From positions 6,699,464 through 6,763,463 of the forward strand of contig CM049320.1 of assembly GCA_026874595.1 (NCBI GenBank): DNA of 64,000 nt. Direction: 5' to 3'. The DNA comes from Sipunculus nudus. Taxonomy: Eukaryota > Annelida > Sipuncula > Golfingiida > Sipunculidae. Positions 35,330 to 47,899 of this stretch are shown one piece after another. A program made the translations under genes and the position numbers. Each line of letters begins with the position of its first letter. The first letter of the stretch is position 1. The notes beneath the pieces are model-generated. The model was given only the letters and a program-made list of their open reading frames with translations, was not told the DNA's origin and ran no database searches.

Positions 35330-36575
35330 CAACACAGAACTCTAAACAAATACTGATTCAAAAGCCTTGTGACCCACATTAAGGGAGAGCACAAGGGTCA
35401 CTGCAAGGAAATACTACCATCACAGTTTGGTAAAGCATTTTAATTACATGTACTTAAGTAAATGCATATCAATATCATTGTTATGTGAATATGAAACTGC
35501 GCGAGGTCTTGTTTCCAGTTTATTGAAAATTCCACTTGTATTAGGGGTAAGAGTGTGACGGTAAATTGATAATGAAAAATTTAGTTGCTTGGTGTTTCAA
35601 ACATATTATAGTCACTGTGTAAAAAAAATTAGTCATAGTGTTATATTCATAAAGTTGCTCTTAATTAAGAATAACGTATTCCTTAATAATGTTGAGTATG
35701 AATATATTATTATTCACATGAACAGTTTGTTATATTCCTAAAGTTACTATCATTAACAATAAGGTATAACTTAATTATTTTGAGTAAAATATTTTATTAT
35801 TCACAGGAACAGTAAATTCAATAGTGCTAACCAGGTGGTATATATGTTTTCGATACTGTTACATATTTAAAGGTTAACATGTCACTGCATTCCTTATATA
35901 TTATTGTAAAATAGTTCTTAAATAATCATACAAATTAAGAAAGTGGCCAGATATAGTCATTTTATTCATCAGAATTAGCACATAGGCCAGAGCTCTAGTT
36001 GCTAGTTAGGAGTGGTCCCTTCACATAGTTATGTAATGTCACTGAAGGTGTAAAGGTCCACAGGGGGCAAAGAGTAAGTAGTGTCGCGCACCGGGTAGGG
36101 ATTAGCTTGCACATCTTCATCTAGTAAATAAGGGGAGACACCTTGAAAATTATAGTTAAGTTGTATTAATGCATCAAGGAAATGTTTGTATTGCATGTGG
36201 GATTTCTGCAGCCTGTCATATTGACTTAATGAATTGTTGTTGCTAACTGTACAGCAAAGGCCTATGTATCCCATACCCTTATTTGTATTAATCCCTCAGT
36301 AATAAGATGCTGTCCATTAGATGGGTAACCCCTGATTGGTCAAAGGATAAATCTGTAGCTATAATGTTAAAATTAGTGATAGTAGCAGTCAGTTGTTTCT
36401 GGGTGGTGAAGCTGAGCGCACGCAACCTCTAACTGTAATATACAATAAATTTTAGTGTGTTTTACACTATTCGCCGTGTGAGACCTCTGTTTGAGTGCCA
36501 ACTGGTGTGTTTTGGAGAGTGCACGTGAGAGACCGCTTCTACTGGTCATGACTTCCCGCCCAGTAAGGCGCTTTA
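35330..36575. repeat. Long direct repeat 1 (LTR-like)
   Basis: Starts CAGAACTCTAAACAAATACTG and ends CCAGTAAGGCGCTT. It matches 41945-43246 closely, except that the second copy has an extra block of about 80 bases near 42157. The length, the purine-rich tract AAGGGAGAGCACAAGGG and the GC-rich end fit an LTR. A sequence like TGGTATGAGC follows at 36595 and could be a primer-binding site. Confidence 0.75.
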
Positions 36576-36787
36576 GAACAAACTCTGAAATTTCTGGTAT
36601 GAGCATTTGGAAGAATCAATTTAATTTTTTTGATTGTCTGGAACAATAAGTAGATCATGTTTAATGATTCCTGGTCATTTTAATACCTTTTCCCCTTCAT
36701 AACTATCTGTTGAATGTCCATTATTCAAATTGCATGTGTCCTTTGATAATAATCAGGTCTTCATATATCTTAAAGACAGCTTAATGC

Positions 36788-36798
36788 ATATATATATG

Positions 36799-36853
<55 letters not shown>
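36788..36853. repeat. (TA)n microsatellite
   Basis: About 60 bases of TA, inside the region between the two long direct repeats. Confidence 0.95.
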
Positions 36854-36858
<5 letters not shown>

Positions 36859-36861
36859 AAG

Positions 36862-36945
36862 TCGGTTAACTGACGCTGGGATACGAACCCACGATCTTCC
36901 GATTTCCGGTGGGTGTATTTGCACACTTTTATAGGAAACTGCAAA
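36862..36945 (-). repeat. tRNA-like fragment (SINE type 2)
   Basis: The minus strand reads ATCGTGGGTTCGTATCCCAG, a B-box-like core, with no complete cloverleaf. The flanking GACTTTTCTGT recurs at 37115 and 37147 in both orientations. Confidence 0.5.
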
Positions 36946-36949
36946 GTGA

Positions 36950-38090
36950 CGTCACTACAGTGACGTCATAGTTACACCCACTGCATGTGTCGGCACCGCG
37001 ACTTTGCATGCAGCAGGGAGAACTAATGGCCTAATATGGTGTGCTGCATATATTATATATAGAGATGTATCGATAGCCGTGATGCTTCTTTGTTTATAGA
37101 TGTAAATGGTGTACACAGAAAAGTCGGTTCCCACCGTCAGTGAGCAGACTTTTCTGTTTATACCTTTTACATCTGTAAACAATGAACCAGCATGGCTATT
37201 CATACGTATATATATATATATATATATACATTTTTATTCATATGTTTACATTTTTCACTTAACGTCTCAAAATATCTTGGGTAAATATTTTCATGATTTT
37301 AGTACAATAATAAAGTCAAATGTAAACTATGACACTAATAAACTGTGACGTTCATTATATACACCACAATGCACTGAGACAATGTCTGAAATGAGTTTTC
37401 CTTAATGATAATATTCATCTAACTCTGATGTGAGCTTGGGCCTTTTTGAGGTGTGTCATTCTTCCTTAAACAATCCCTAGTCATTTCCTATTTAATTTAA
37501 AAGTGGTGTAATTAGTGTGGTCAGTAAGTGCATTGATATTGTCTGAGGATGAGGAGCTTGGCGAGCTTAACCATTTACTTTTTAGCGGAAGCTGGTTCGA
37601 TTCAACGTGCTTACTGAATCATAAATTCTCTGCTAATCATACGCACGTTATACATGTTATTAATTCAATTTTTGCCAAGAATGTTATATTGCGTCGACTT
37701 TCCTGTTTGCTATATGTGTGTGTATCCATACAATGCAACAAGCATCCTAGTTAACATATTTGAAGATCTAGCGAAGATTTTATCAATATACTTATACGAT
37801 AGTGCAAAAGCCAAATATCTCAATGCACATAACATTGATAACAAAGCTTCCCTTTACAGAGTTACCGATCGTGACGCATTTTATGGTACTACCCAATAAA
37901 GGCTCAGTGCGCTGAAATGGTTTGCGATAGGATATAATTATTAAGGATATTATTAATAGAAGGCAGTTATATTTTTTAATAAGATCTCTTGTTGCACTTA
38001 TATATATATATATATATATTTAATTATTCTATTGCTTTCCTGCAATGAACAACTGCTAGATTGCTTTACGGTATGGCAACAGAACTTTAC
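36950..38090. other. No gene identified
   Basis: (TA)n runs lie at about 37205-37230 and 37998-38022. Otherwise unique AT-rich sequence. Confidence 0.5.
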
Positions 38091-38258
38091 AGTTATATAA
38101 ATATAGAGGAATCAAATTTTGTCAGACATTCATATTACTTATTGTTGCACTGATCAGGTAAGACTGTCTGATTGAAATGGCATAAAGAGCATGTAGCACG
38201 AAACTACGTAGTAGTAAAAATGTCCGACAAAATTTGATTACTCTTTATTAATATAACT
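38091..38258. mobile_element. 168-bp MITE-like inverted-repeat element
   Basis: Ends AGTTATATAAATATAGAGGA... and its complement frame the segment. The inner text ATCAAATTTTGTC.GACATT matches in inverted orientation, giving arms of about 40 bp. No coding content. Confidence 0.75.
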
Positions 38259-38261
38259 ATA

Positions 38262-40750
38262 TTCATTTGTCTGACATAGCAGTTTGCAGCGATTCCTTTC
38301 AAACTTATAGAGTAAGCCTACGATCCGTCCGTTTGTCTTGAGTTTTGTAAAAGGCCAAGGTCATAAAATCACTTCAATTTCGCACTTTTATATCCAAGTA
38401 GACTATTGATCATTATATTCATCTCCCTTTTTTGAATTATTCTAAGCAATTATTGCCACAACCTCCACGTTTCCCCTTCAAACAAGCGTTCGACGTCTGG
38501 TCGTCAGGTCTGAAAGTGTCAGTGATCCAGACCAATGTGATAACTGCCTTTGCATTTTGACAACTAACCTGCTTCACACTGGCTTGAACAAATGAAAATG
38601 CTTATCTCACGCATGTTATTCACAACACATTAATATTTATTTCATGCAAAAACTTAATGTATACAGCTAGATTTAAACTTAGTATCTCCAAAATTGTGTA
38701 AAAATCTGCGTGATCTCTGTAGTGCACGCACTATAATATAACATGTTTTATTTTTGAAGATGTTTTGTTAAAATTCTTTAAATTTTTGAAAGCCGGGTCC
38801 GTTACAGAGTAAAAGCTTTATATATAAGCATATAATCTTCAGTATAATCCTGGATCATGACACTATCACTTTTCGGAATATTCCATTTTTATATTTTAAG
38901 AGTATTCAAGTTACCTTGTAACTCGCATTTAAATGGCTTCCATTTAGAACCACTGGACAATAAGTTTGTCCTAAAGGTAGTTTGGTCTATGGTCAATATT
39001 TCACAAATACCTTATCAACCATATACAAATAGGAGTAGTGTTAAATGCTGTTATCTGTATAAACACCAGTGGAGCTTGAGCTGACCAGTAATTACCCAGG
39101 TTATTTTTTTTTTTAATATAATTCAACTACTTTGCTAGAACTGCTGACTCTCAAATGGTGCACAAAATTGTATTGAAGTCGATAAAAAGTGTGTTATCAG
39201 AATAAACTCTAAAGTGCATAATTATCAGTGAATGCAAATATATGCACGTGTAAAATAAATCAAGGACACCTACATCCAATCTTACTGCATCATCTTTTCC
39301 CGCTGTTTCTCTGTATGTATATCCACCACATACACGAGCAGACTTCAATAAACGCCAGAGGTAGCACACATCTAAAGCCGTCTATTTTGTCTACTCCAAG
39401 GAAGTTCAATATTCACTTCTAACCTCAAAAAAGGAACCTGTTATAAACAGAAAGGGGAGTCTGTAACGAAAGTTCTATGTAAAGTCCAAATTTTCTTTCT
39501 TTCTCGTACGCGGCTGACATCTATAACGTAGATAACTGGAAATTGAGCTATTTTATATAGCAAATTCCCCCCAAAAATGGGCCTAAAAAGTTCAGTTTTT
39601 ATATTTGTGTAGACACATTTATCATACATTCATAGTAAAATAATGACGTTTTTATCCAAAATTTAATATTAAGTAAATTTTCATTCAGCAATATATTTTT
39701 TTCTTCAATCTATTATGCATATATTCAATTGTGGCACCGGAAGTGAAAAATTAGGGAAAGGGATTTTCAAATATAACTAATACAGAAAGAGTAAAATATA
39801 AAATGCATAAATCTATAATGTGTCTGGATTTAAAAACACAGAATAAACCAGATGAAATATAGCTTGAAGTCACATTTCAAATATAGATCACACTCACCAA
39901 GCTACTCAACGTTGTAAAAAGTCATGCTGAAGAGTCTTGGGTAAGTTACAATAATCTTAAATCTTGGTTTTTTGGGGCTACATTGAAACTGTTTATGCAC
40001 ATAAAACAACGCTTATATCATGATTATGTGATGACGTGTGAAACACATTATCCGGACATGGATGATGTAGATCGACTCAAGATATCGTTCTTGACAAGAG
40101 TGATTCCGTGCACCCCTATTTCCGGCAGTATTAGACAGAAAAAAATGGGGTATATCCAGCAGTATGGAAATATCTTTTTATATTAGGACGGAGATCAACT
40201 TGGTTTAACTAAAACCATCCATTATTAAATAATCATGGAAGATCGAACGCCTATGTATCAGCTATAAAAGAATGTACCTTCACAGCTCTGGAATGAATAG
40301 GTGCTTTTTCAAAAATGCATCATTACTGAGCTCATATTTTGTGTCACCAAAAGTCTTTGTAGAAATAACAAGACTAACGGATGCCCACTCACGGAAAGCA
40401 CATTCTGCTGTGAATAGAGTAAGTGGATTTGATGTCTTAAGTCAATACGCAACAGGTACTTCATTATCTATATTACAACAAAACAGCGTTTGGTAGGAAA
40501 TAGGTGTAAGCATGTATAGGGATAAACTTGTCAAATGTTTGCCACAAACTCAAAACACTTTCATCTGAATGACTTGCTAAACGTCAAAGAAGTTCAAGTT
40601 ATAGGGAGATGTACTCAACTAAAACAACACAGTACCGTAAAGCCAGCTAAAATGCTAGAGTCCTATTAATGACAAAATTGCGTTCACCATCATGTTGGAA
40701 AGTACCCTCATTTTGGCATTTGCAAAGAGGTACTATGAATATCAGCTCAT
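38262..40750. other. No gene identified
   Basis: AT-rich and lies between the direct repeats. Small frames at 39151-39629 and 39983-40496 show no domain. A reverse transcriptase expected here was not found. Confidence 0.45.
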
Positions 40751-40759
40751 GACAAGACA

Positions 40760-41950
40760 AACAAGGTCACCAATTCGTTGATAGAGCCCTCGTTCTGATG
40801 AGGACCTACTGCTACTGGCCAGGTATGGACAAGGTAATCAGAACCTATAAAGCCCAGTGTGAATCAGATTTAATTCGTGTAGAGGGCAAAGTAAAGACCT
40901 TATTCAGTACTATTGAGCCAACTTCTCCACTGAAAGTGTTTGAAATAGACTTTTCTCTTTTAAAAAAAAAAGGCTACAAAGGGTATGAAAAATGTATTTG
41001 TCATGATCACACATTCCATAATTGGATAGTTGCTGTACCTACGAGAGATAAACCTCCTAAAACAGTTTGAAGAATCTTAGTACAAAATAGTTCTTTACTT
41101 TTGCTACACCTACAGGTCTACACTATACCCAAGGCAGATACTTTTATAAAGTCAAATAATAAAACAACGTTGTCCCCTTTATAGTCCAATGAAAATAAAA
41201 CAAAAGCATATCCCCTCAGTCGAACAGATATTGTGGAAGGTTTATAACAATGATCCGCTAAGAACGTTACCTATACAAACAAACCGATGTTGGCCTGAAT
41301 ACCTCACAGAGATGGCCTATGCTTATAATAATACACCCAGCACAAGCACAGGTATTTCGCCGTTCTACTTCCTGTATTGAAGAGACAAAAAACTTCCATT
41401 GCCAGCCTTCTTGCTCTAGGTAAGGATTCTCCATCAAACAGTTTACCATAGCGGGTAGCTAGTCACCAGAGGAGGTTATAATATGTGAACCAGATGTTAA
41501 GGAAACATCTTGCTCAAGATGTAGAAAAACTAAACCTTTATGGAGACAAATCAGCCGATTATTTTAATTCTATTTTGGACAGAGTGTGTATTAAAGAGAA
41601 AAAGGTTTCCAGGGACACGATAAAAATTCAAAACGCTAAATTGTGAAGTGAAGTTTATAAAATGGTTGATACAATGGTTGAAAGAGATGTTAGTCAGACC
41701 AGTTTGGAACTTTTAAAACGGTCAACGTATGGGAACTGAAAGTATCTCCTATTAACTCCTCAACAAAACCAAAACGACTTATAATCTCAACCAAACCAGA
41801 ACAACGAACGACACCTAGAAAACATAGAGCTCCATCTACCAGCTCAAGTCAGAGTCAATAACTATGTACCTATCATTCAGCACTAATCGAGATAGTTCTT
41901 TCTCTAATGACCCCGGTCACTCTAACACAAATACTCCTAATTCAGAACTC
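40760..41950 (+). mobile_element. Ty3/Gypsy integrase remnant
   Basis: The frame 40798-41070 begins RTYCYWPGMDK, the zinc-finger end typical of Gypsy integrases, followed by VFEIDFSLL, the first strand of the catalytic core. Frame 41189-41380 ends AYNNTPSTSTGISPF, the usual core end. The coding region finishes near 41951 (reading TNTPNSEL then stop), just before direct repeat 2. Stops and frameshifts make it inactive. Confidence 0.8.
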
Positions 41951-43246
41951 TAAACAAATACTGATTCAAAAGCCTTGTGAACCACATTAAGGGAGAGCAC
42001 AAGGGTCACTGAAAGGAAATACTACCATCACAGTTTGGTAAAGCATTTTAATTACATGTACTTTAGCAAATGCATATCAATATCATTGTTATGTGAATAT
42101 GAAACTGCGCGAGGTCTTGTTTCCAGTTAATTGAAAATTCCACTTGTATTAGGGGTACCCAATACATATGTTATATTCGTTTTATTACTCAGGGAATGGT
42201 TAGTAATGGTTAACGTGGATAAGAGTGTGACGGTAAATTGATAATTTAGTTGCTTGGTGTTTCAAACATATTATATTCACTGTGTAAAAAAAATTGGTCA
42301 TAGTGTTATATTCATAAAGTTGCTCGTAATTAACAATAAGGTATTCCTTAATAATATTGAGTATGAATATATTATTATTCACATGAACAGTTTGTTATAT
42401 TCATAAAGTTACTATCATTAACAATAAGGTATCACATAATTATTTTGAGTAAAATATTTTATTATTCACAGAAACAGTAAATTCAATAGTGCTAACCAGG
42501 TGGTATATATATTTCTGATACTGTTACATATTTGAAGGTTAACATGTCACTGCATTCCTTATATATTATTGTAATATAGTTCTTAAATAATCATACAAAT
42601 TAAGAATAGGTGTGGCCAGATATAGTCATTTTATTCATCAGAATTAGCACATAGGCCAGAGCTCTAGTTGCTAGTTAGGAGTGGCCCCTTCACATAGTTA
42701 TGTAATGTCACTGAAGGTGTAAAGGTCCACAGGGGGCAAAGAGTCAGTAGTGTCGCGCACCGGCTAGGGAATAGCTTGCACATCTTCATCTAGTAAGTAA
42801 GGAGAGACACCTTAAAGATTATAGTTAAGTTGTATTAATGCATCAAGGGTATGTTTGTATTGCATGTGGGATTTCTGCAGCCTGTCATATTGACTTAATG
42901 AATTGTTGTTGTGAACTGTACAGCAATGGCCTATGTATCCCATACCCTTATTTGTATTAATCCCTCAGTAATAAGATGCTGTCCATAAGATGGGTAACCC
43001 CTGATTGGTCAAAAGATAAATCTGTAGCTATAATGTTAAAATTAGTGATAGTAGCAGTCAGTTGTTTCTGGGTGGTGAAGCTGAGCGCACGCAACCTCCA
43101 ACTGTAATATACAATAGATTTTAGTGTGTTTTACACTATTCGCCGTGTGAGACCTCTGTTTGAGTGCCAACTGGTGTGTTTTGGAGAGTGCACGTGAGAG
43201 ACCGCTTCAACTGGTCATGACTTCCCGCCCAGTAAGGCGCTTAAGA
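41945..43246. repeat. Long direct repeat 2 (LTR-like)
   Basis: Second copy of the 35330-36575 sequence, placed directly after the integrase end as a 3' LTR would be. Confidence 0.75.
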
Positions 43247-43249
43247 TGA

Positions 43250-44149
43250 AAGGCGACCAAAGAAGTAAATCATTAACCTGTATGCCTAGCTAATGTGGTC
43301 AGCTATAGCTCATCACATTGAACCATGCTACATGTAATCCTTTCATTCAGATAGTATGTGTCATTTACAGAGCGGGCTTCGTATTTTTTGTGACTATTGG
43401 TCAAAGGACAAGGATATTGAAACCTTTAAATCGTCATTTCCTAATAACTGTTTTTTTAAAAAAAGGCAACAACCACCTCAACCTCTTTATTTGCCTTTAC
43501 GTTGTTATTTTATGAGTTGATCAAGTTTTCTTGTTCTTTTGCCAATATGTCAGTTCTTGTGTTTAGCTGTTGTTGTCATTTTTCTTCTTTTGCGTTGGTG
43601 ATTTCCTGGCATTTATTCAGATAGTATATGTCATTTTTATTGTTGATTATCACGCCAGTTCTCATGATAGTTCAAAGTCTACTTGCACCGGGCGTTTAAC
43701 AATTCCATGACTGTTACTTATAGGTCATTAAACGTAACCCCGGCCACCTGACCCTGGGCAGTGTAGCGGAAACGCCGGGCAAACGAATCGTCCAACCGTC
43801 ACGCTGCCGATGAACACCCACAAGGCCATATGCAGTGTTCTTGCTGTGTTCCATTTTCAGGTGAGATATTCAGTGTGTCTTTATTTTTATTCCATATTTC
43901 CCTACGTAATTTCAGTGATAGTCTTTTTTCTCCTCATTCTTCTTGTATTTTGTTATATTCATAACAAAGTGTATCATATATGTACAGAGGGATATAACTT
44001 GTATATAATCCCTTTTGATGATACGAATTGGAACTTCATCACCATGACATTCCATTCTTGGTAAAAGGTATTTACTGTTATTTTGTTTTTTTTAGTCCAT
44101 ATTTTATATAGACTGGTCATCTATCAGTACACGTAATTGAGATCTACGT

Positions 44150-44210
<61 letters not shown>

Positions 44211-44414
44211 GAAAAAAATGGGAAAGAAATTTATATATAAATATAGATAGCCACTTTCCGACATTAAAAGTGTTATGGCTGGATAAAGTTAAAAATATTT
44301 GTAAATATTCTTTAAATCATTCAATCGCTATATTAAACGGCGTGGGACATATAAAGACGATCAGTACTGGTAAACTTTGAGCAGGCACCCTGTGATGCCC
44401 TGTATCTCTTGCAG
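43250..44414. other. Upstream of copy C exon 1
   Basis: A hydrophobic frame at 43810-44064 lacks any recognised domain. A (TA)n tract lies at 44150-44210. No promoter motif is convincing. Confidence 0.4.
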
Positions 44415-44437
44415 TTCCTGACCAGAGTCTGTTCAAC

Positions 44438-44569
44438 ATGGCGGCGTTCAGCGGACAGGAGTGTATTTGTCTGTTAGATATCAGCACTGTACAGGGCTGT
44501 ACTGATGCTGACGATATTTTATACAGGGCTGCCAAGGTGGTACAACCTCACAGCTCCTACGTGTTCAAG
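44438..44569 (+). CDS. Copy C exon 1
   Basis: 132 nt, 44 codons, same length and start as copy B exon 1. Splice donor AAG/GTAAGC. Acceptor-like CAG before 44415. Confidence 0.75.
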
Positions 44570-44985
44570 GTAAGCGACTCTCTCCTCTCTACAAAGAATA
44601 TTGCAGGGTCGAAATGGGTCCTGCAAAATAGTTTCCCCGTTAGTACACTTTTTAAGAAAAGGTTCCTTCAAGAACCCGCATTATTTCATCTTGGCCATGG
44701 TCCCTTTTGAAACACTCTTCACTGTGTAAAGGATGCATTTCCATTTGACGATATTTTATACAGGGCTGCCAAGGTGGTACAACCTCACAGCTCCTTCGTG
44801 TTCAAGGTAAGCGACTCGATCTATAAAAGAATTTTGCATGGTCAAAATTGGTCCCGCAAAATAGTTTCCCCGTTAGTACACTCTTTAAGGAAAGGTTCCT
44901 TCAAGAACCCACATTATTTCATCTTGGCCATGGTCCCTTTTGAAACACTTCACTGTGTAAAGGTTGTATTTCCATTTGGCACTCT
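44511..44985. repeat. 237-bp tandem duplication covering the exon 1 end
   Basis: The unit at 44511-44747 is repeated at 44748-44985. It duplicates the last 59 nt of exon 1, its donor and following intron. The second copy reads YRAAKVVQPHSSFVFK followed by GTAAGC. Confidence 0.9.
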
Positions 44986-45111
44986 GATGTTCGTGTCCAA
45001 AAATAAGGTTTCAGAACGGACTTGATCTCCCAAGATATTAAAAAAGGGTATAATATTTCATGAGGGCACACAATTATGCATATGTTTATTTTTGTGAAGC
45101 ATTGCTCCGCC

Positions 45112-45480
45112 TTCTGTGGCTCAGGGGTAGAGCACAGAACTCAAAGCCGGGACCTCGTGAGTTCGAAACTCAGCAGAGGCGGTCAGATTTTTCACGGTCG
45201 GCCCCCAAGGTTGGCGCTATGCAGGCTAAATGGAGATACATGTTTCGGTCATGTTTCACTCACAAACTGGAGCGCTTTTCCTGGGTTATGACTAAGAAAT
45301 GAGAATGACAGACACCCAACACACGCAGGAGTGGAATAACTGGCCGAGGTAAGCAAGGATAAAAGAGGCCAATCACGGTCACGTGGTTCGATACCGGAAT
45401 GGAACACTGCAGATTTACAAGGTTAAGACTGACCTGCGCATTACGATGAATAGGAGCGCCTCAATGCGCTTCTTTTACAC
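45112..45480 (+). mobile_element. tRNA-derived SINE, copy 2
   Basis: The head is CTGTGGCTCAGGGGTAGAGC followed by GTGAGTTCGAAACTCAGC (A and B boxes). Then TTTTTCACGGTCGGCCCCCA and a tail GGAATGGAACACTGCAGAT match the copies at 19.5 and 52.0 kb. Confidence 0.8.
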
Positions 45481-45489
45481 ATTCACAGA

Positions 45490-46968
45490 TATATAAAATT
45501 AAATCTCGAGAAAAATAATATCCTTGCCACTGAATATTCAAGGCGGATGAATCTTGTGAACCCGATGGAGAAGTACTATAAGTTCTGAGAGGGTAAATAA
45601 TTGTCACTCGATTCTAACATCGTGTTCCCCGTAATATTATGAAATCAGGCAAACATTAAAATAACTGTATTGGTTCTATTTCTGGTCAATTTCAAAATGA
45701 TTAGAATCGATCTAGAAAATGTGGTTCATTTTTTTTTCTTATTATTATGTATTTGTTCTTATACTGGTCTCTAATCTTTTTACTCTAATGTTTTAGTTGA
45801 GTCGCGGGAGGTGCCCAATAACATTTCGGACACTTGTTATACTATACCAGTCTAATATCAGACAGAGCCTTCACGAAACCTTGCCATTTGACAACTTCAC
45901 CTAATGTTTTCCTATTACAACAAGGATTAGATGGCCATCTGTATTTTAAGTATTGGGAGGACCTTTGAACTGCCCATTCACCTACCCTTTATAAAGAAAG
46001 TACGTGATTTCTGGCTTACTCTCTGTATATATTAATTGGATTAGAGTAACATCTGTTGAGAAAAAAACAAAAACAAAAAAAAAAAACCGTGTAACGCCTC
46101 TGTTAAGGACCGATGATTGTGATTACCAACAACCTGTTTGTAAATACAGCAACGTTGACAAAAAAAAACCCAGAAGTTAGTAGATAAAATATTTTTGGAG
46201 GTTGAACGGTTACTTGTTGCAAAACACCATTTGAAAACCTCTTGCTTCTCAGACTAGCTGCCAAATTTCCTTGCTGAATTGCGTTTTGATTATTTGTTGG
46301 GCCCCACAAAGTATGAACATGTTTATTTAAAAACATAGCGAACAGCCTTGTGCGGTGATTTCGGCATTTTCGGGCTATTTTCAAAAAAAAGGTCCAAGGG
46401 AATATCTTTAGTTTATTAACGACAGATATCGGAATGGTCCCCTTTAAAGTAGATGCAATGTGTGCTAAGCCTTATGGCTCTCCATTTGCTTCGTGTAAGC
46501 TACACTTCGTGTAGAAACTAAATACTCGAGCAACGGTTCACTGCGTTTGAATTCATGCAATATGTCTAGACCTTATGACCTCCATCGAACCGTAAAATAA
46601 TATATAACAATTATATGATAGAATGAGAAATCTATCATCAAAGCTGGGTAGCGCCATCTAACGTCTGAATAAGGTACTTCGCGCACTGCAGTGAGAGGTA
46701 CGCCATATCTACCACGATTTCTAGGAATGAACTGCTGCACGGACGGCTTTGTTCAATATGAATATATATGTATTTATATGTATTCATAAATATATATAAA
46801 TAAAAATATATAGAGTGAAACTTCTATAAACTCAGCACACTTTGACTTGGCCAACCTGTCCACTTTACAGAGTGGACTATATGGGAGAAATATACAGGAG
46901 AAAAAAAGGGACGGTCAGAAACTGCCCCCTGTAAACAGGTGCCCTCTTGATGAAGGTGCCACTATAAT

Positions 46969-46970
<2 letters not shown>
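45490..46970. other. No gene identified
   Basis: Poly(A)-rich stretch at 46060-46086. No known domain in the frames. Confidence 0.5.
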
Positions 46971-46977
<7 letters not shown>

Positions 46978-47006
<29 letters not shown>

Positions 47007-47892
47007 TTATTTCGGTGTATTTCACGTACGCGTCGACGCAAGACAGGAACAGTGGTGTATTTATAGGTACGCGGCGACGCAAGCTTTAATAGAAACAACC
47101 CTTTTCCGACCTTGCGTCCATGCCAATGGTTTATCATGAAACAAACCAAAGAAAGTCATTATCAATCAAACGAAATTATCTCAAAACCGATAAAAGAGAC
47201 TGAAGTTATTTATAAGAATTATGAAACTGGATCTAAGGGCACTGGTTTTGGCCATATTTTTAACAATATCTAAACTGTAGGTTGTGGGGGAGTACCGAAT
47301 TGTGGCAGGTAAGGACAAAGAATTTTCTAACCTATCCATACATAAAAAGATATTTAGAGATTGACCATACGGGCAAATGCAAATATCAACCAAACTAGCG
47401 ACATCTGTCATTTTCAACAGTCCATATAAATTACATTTCATGATGTATATTAATGTATCATTTTATCTTATATTTTCATTATCATGCATCTGAAACCTAA
47501 ATTTTATCGCTGTCAGAGACAGTTAAATCATATACTGTTTGTGGTTATGGTTGTGTTTATTCCTCTTTTTGTAAGGACAATTTTAATGGACTTCCTTCAG
47601 CTTATTTTCACGGTAGCTCGTTAGTGCCACAAGAACAAATCCGAGTAGTGGGCACGACTTATGAACTCGTGCGCACGAAGCAATAAATTCTCGCCAACGA
47701 GATAACTATGTCGTGCGCACGAGTTATTACGTACCATTTGAAAAAAATATTGATTCCTGAGCTCGACCTTATAACTCATGCGCATGAGATAATTATGCTG
47801 TGCACACGAGATATTAAATCGTGCGCATGACGTAATATTTTTTTTCCTTGTGGCACTTACCGCCTACCGTATATTTTCATTCTTGCTTTTAC
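46978..47892. repeat. Inverted repeat, arm 2
   Basis: Reverse complement of 5567-6470, with copy C exon 2. A (TA)n tract marks its left end, as it marks the right end of arm 1. The match stops at ATTCTTGCTTTTACC. Confidence 0.9.
47281..47308 (+). CDS. Copy C exon 2, 28-nt microexon
   Basis: Lies between CTGTAG and GTAAGG and encodes VVGEYRIVA plus one base. Same length and phase as the other two copies, opposite strand to copy A. Confidence 0.65.
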
Positions 47893-47899
47893 CTGTACT

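Larger units (their letters stand above)
44438..47308 (+). pseudogene. Copy C: exons 1 and 2 only, probable gene fragment
   Basis: Exon 1 (44438-44569, MAAFSGQECICLLDI to SSYVFK, donor GTAAGC) and exon 2 (47281-47308, VVGEYRIVA, donor GTAAGG) join in the same frame as copy B. AACATGG is a good start context, and TCTCTTGCAG 23 nt upstream repeats the copy B leader arrangement. I see no exon 3 to 5 on the plus strand before the window reaches copy B, and exon 2 has Y for the usual N. Without the remaining exons it cannot make the two-unit protein. It could be a fragment from inverted duplication, or the lost 5' end of copy A now in opposite orientation. Confidence 0.65.

Noticed and set aside
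45112-45190. Functional tRNA gene (also at 19.48, 51.24 and 52.08 kb)
   Set aside because: A and B boxes are present, but no full cloverleaf with a paired acceptor stem, and each head is fused to a repeated SINE body.
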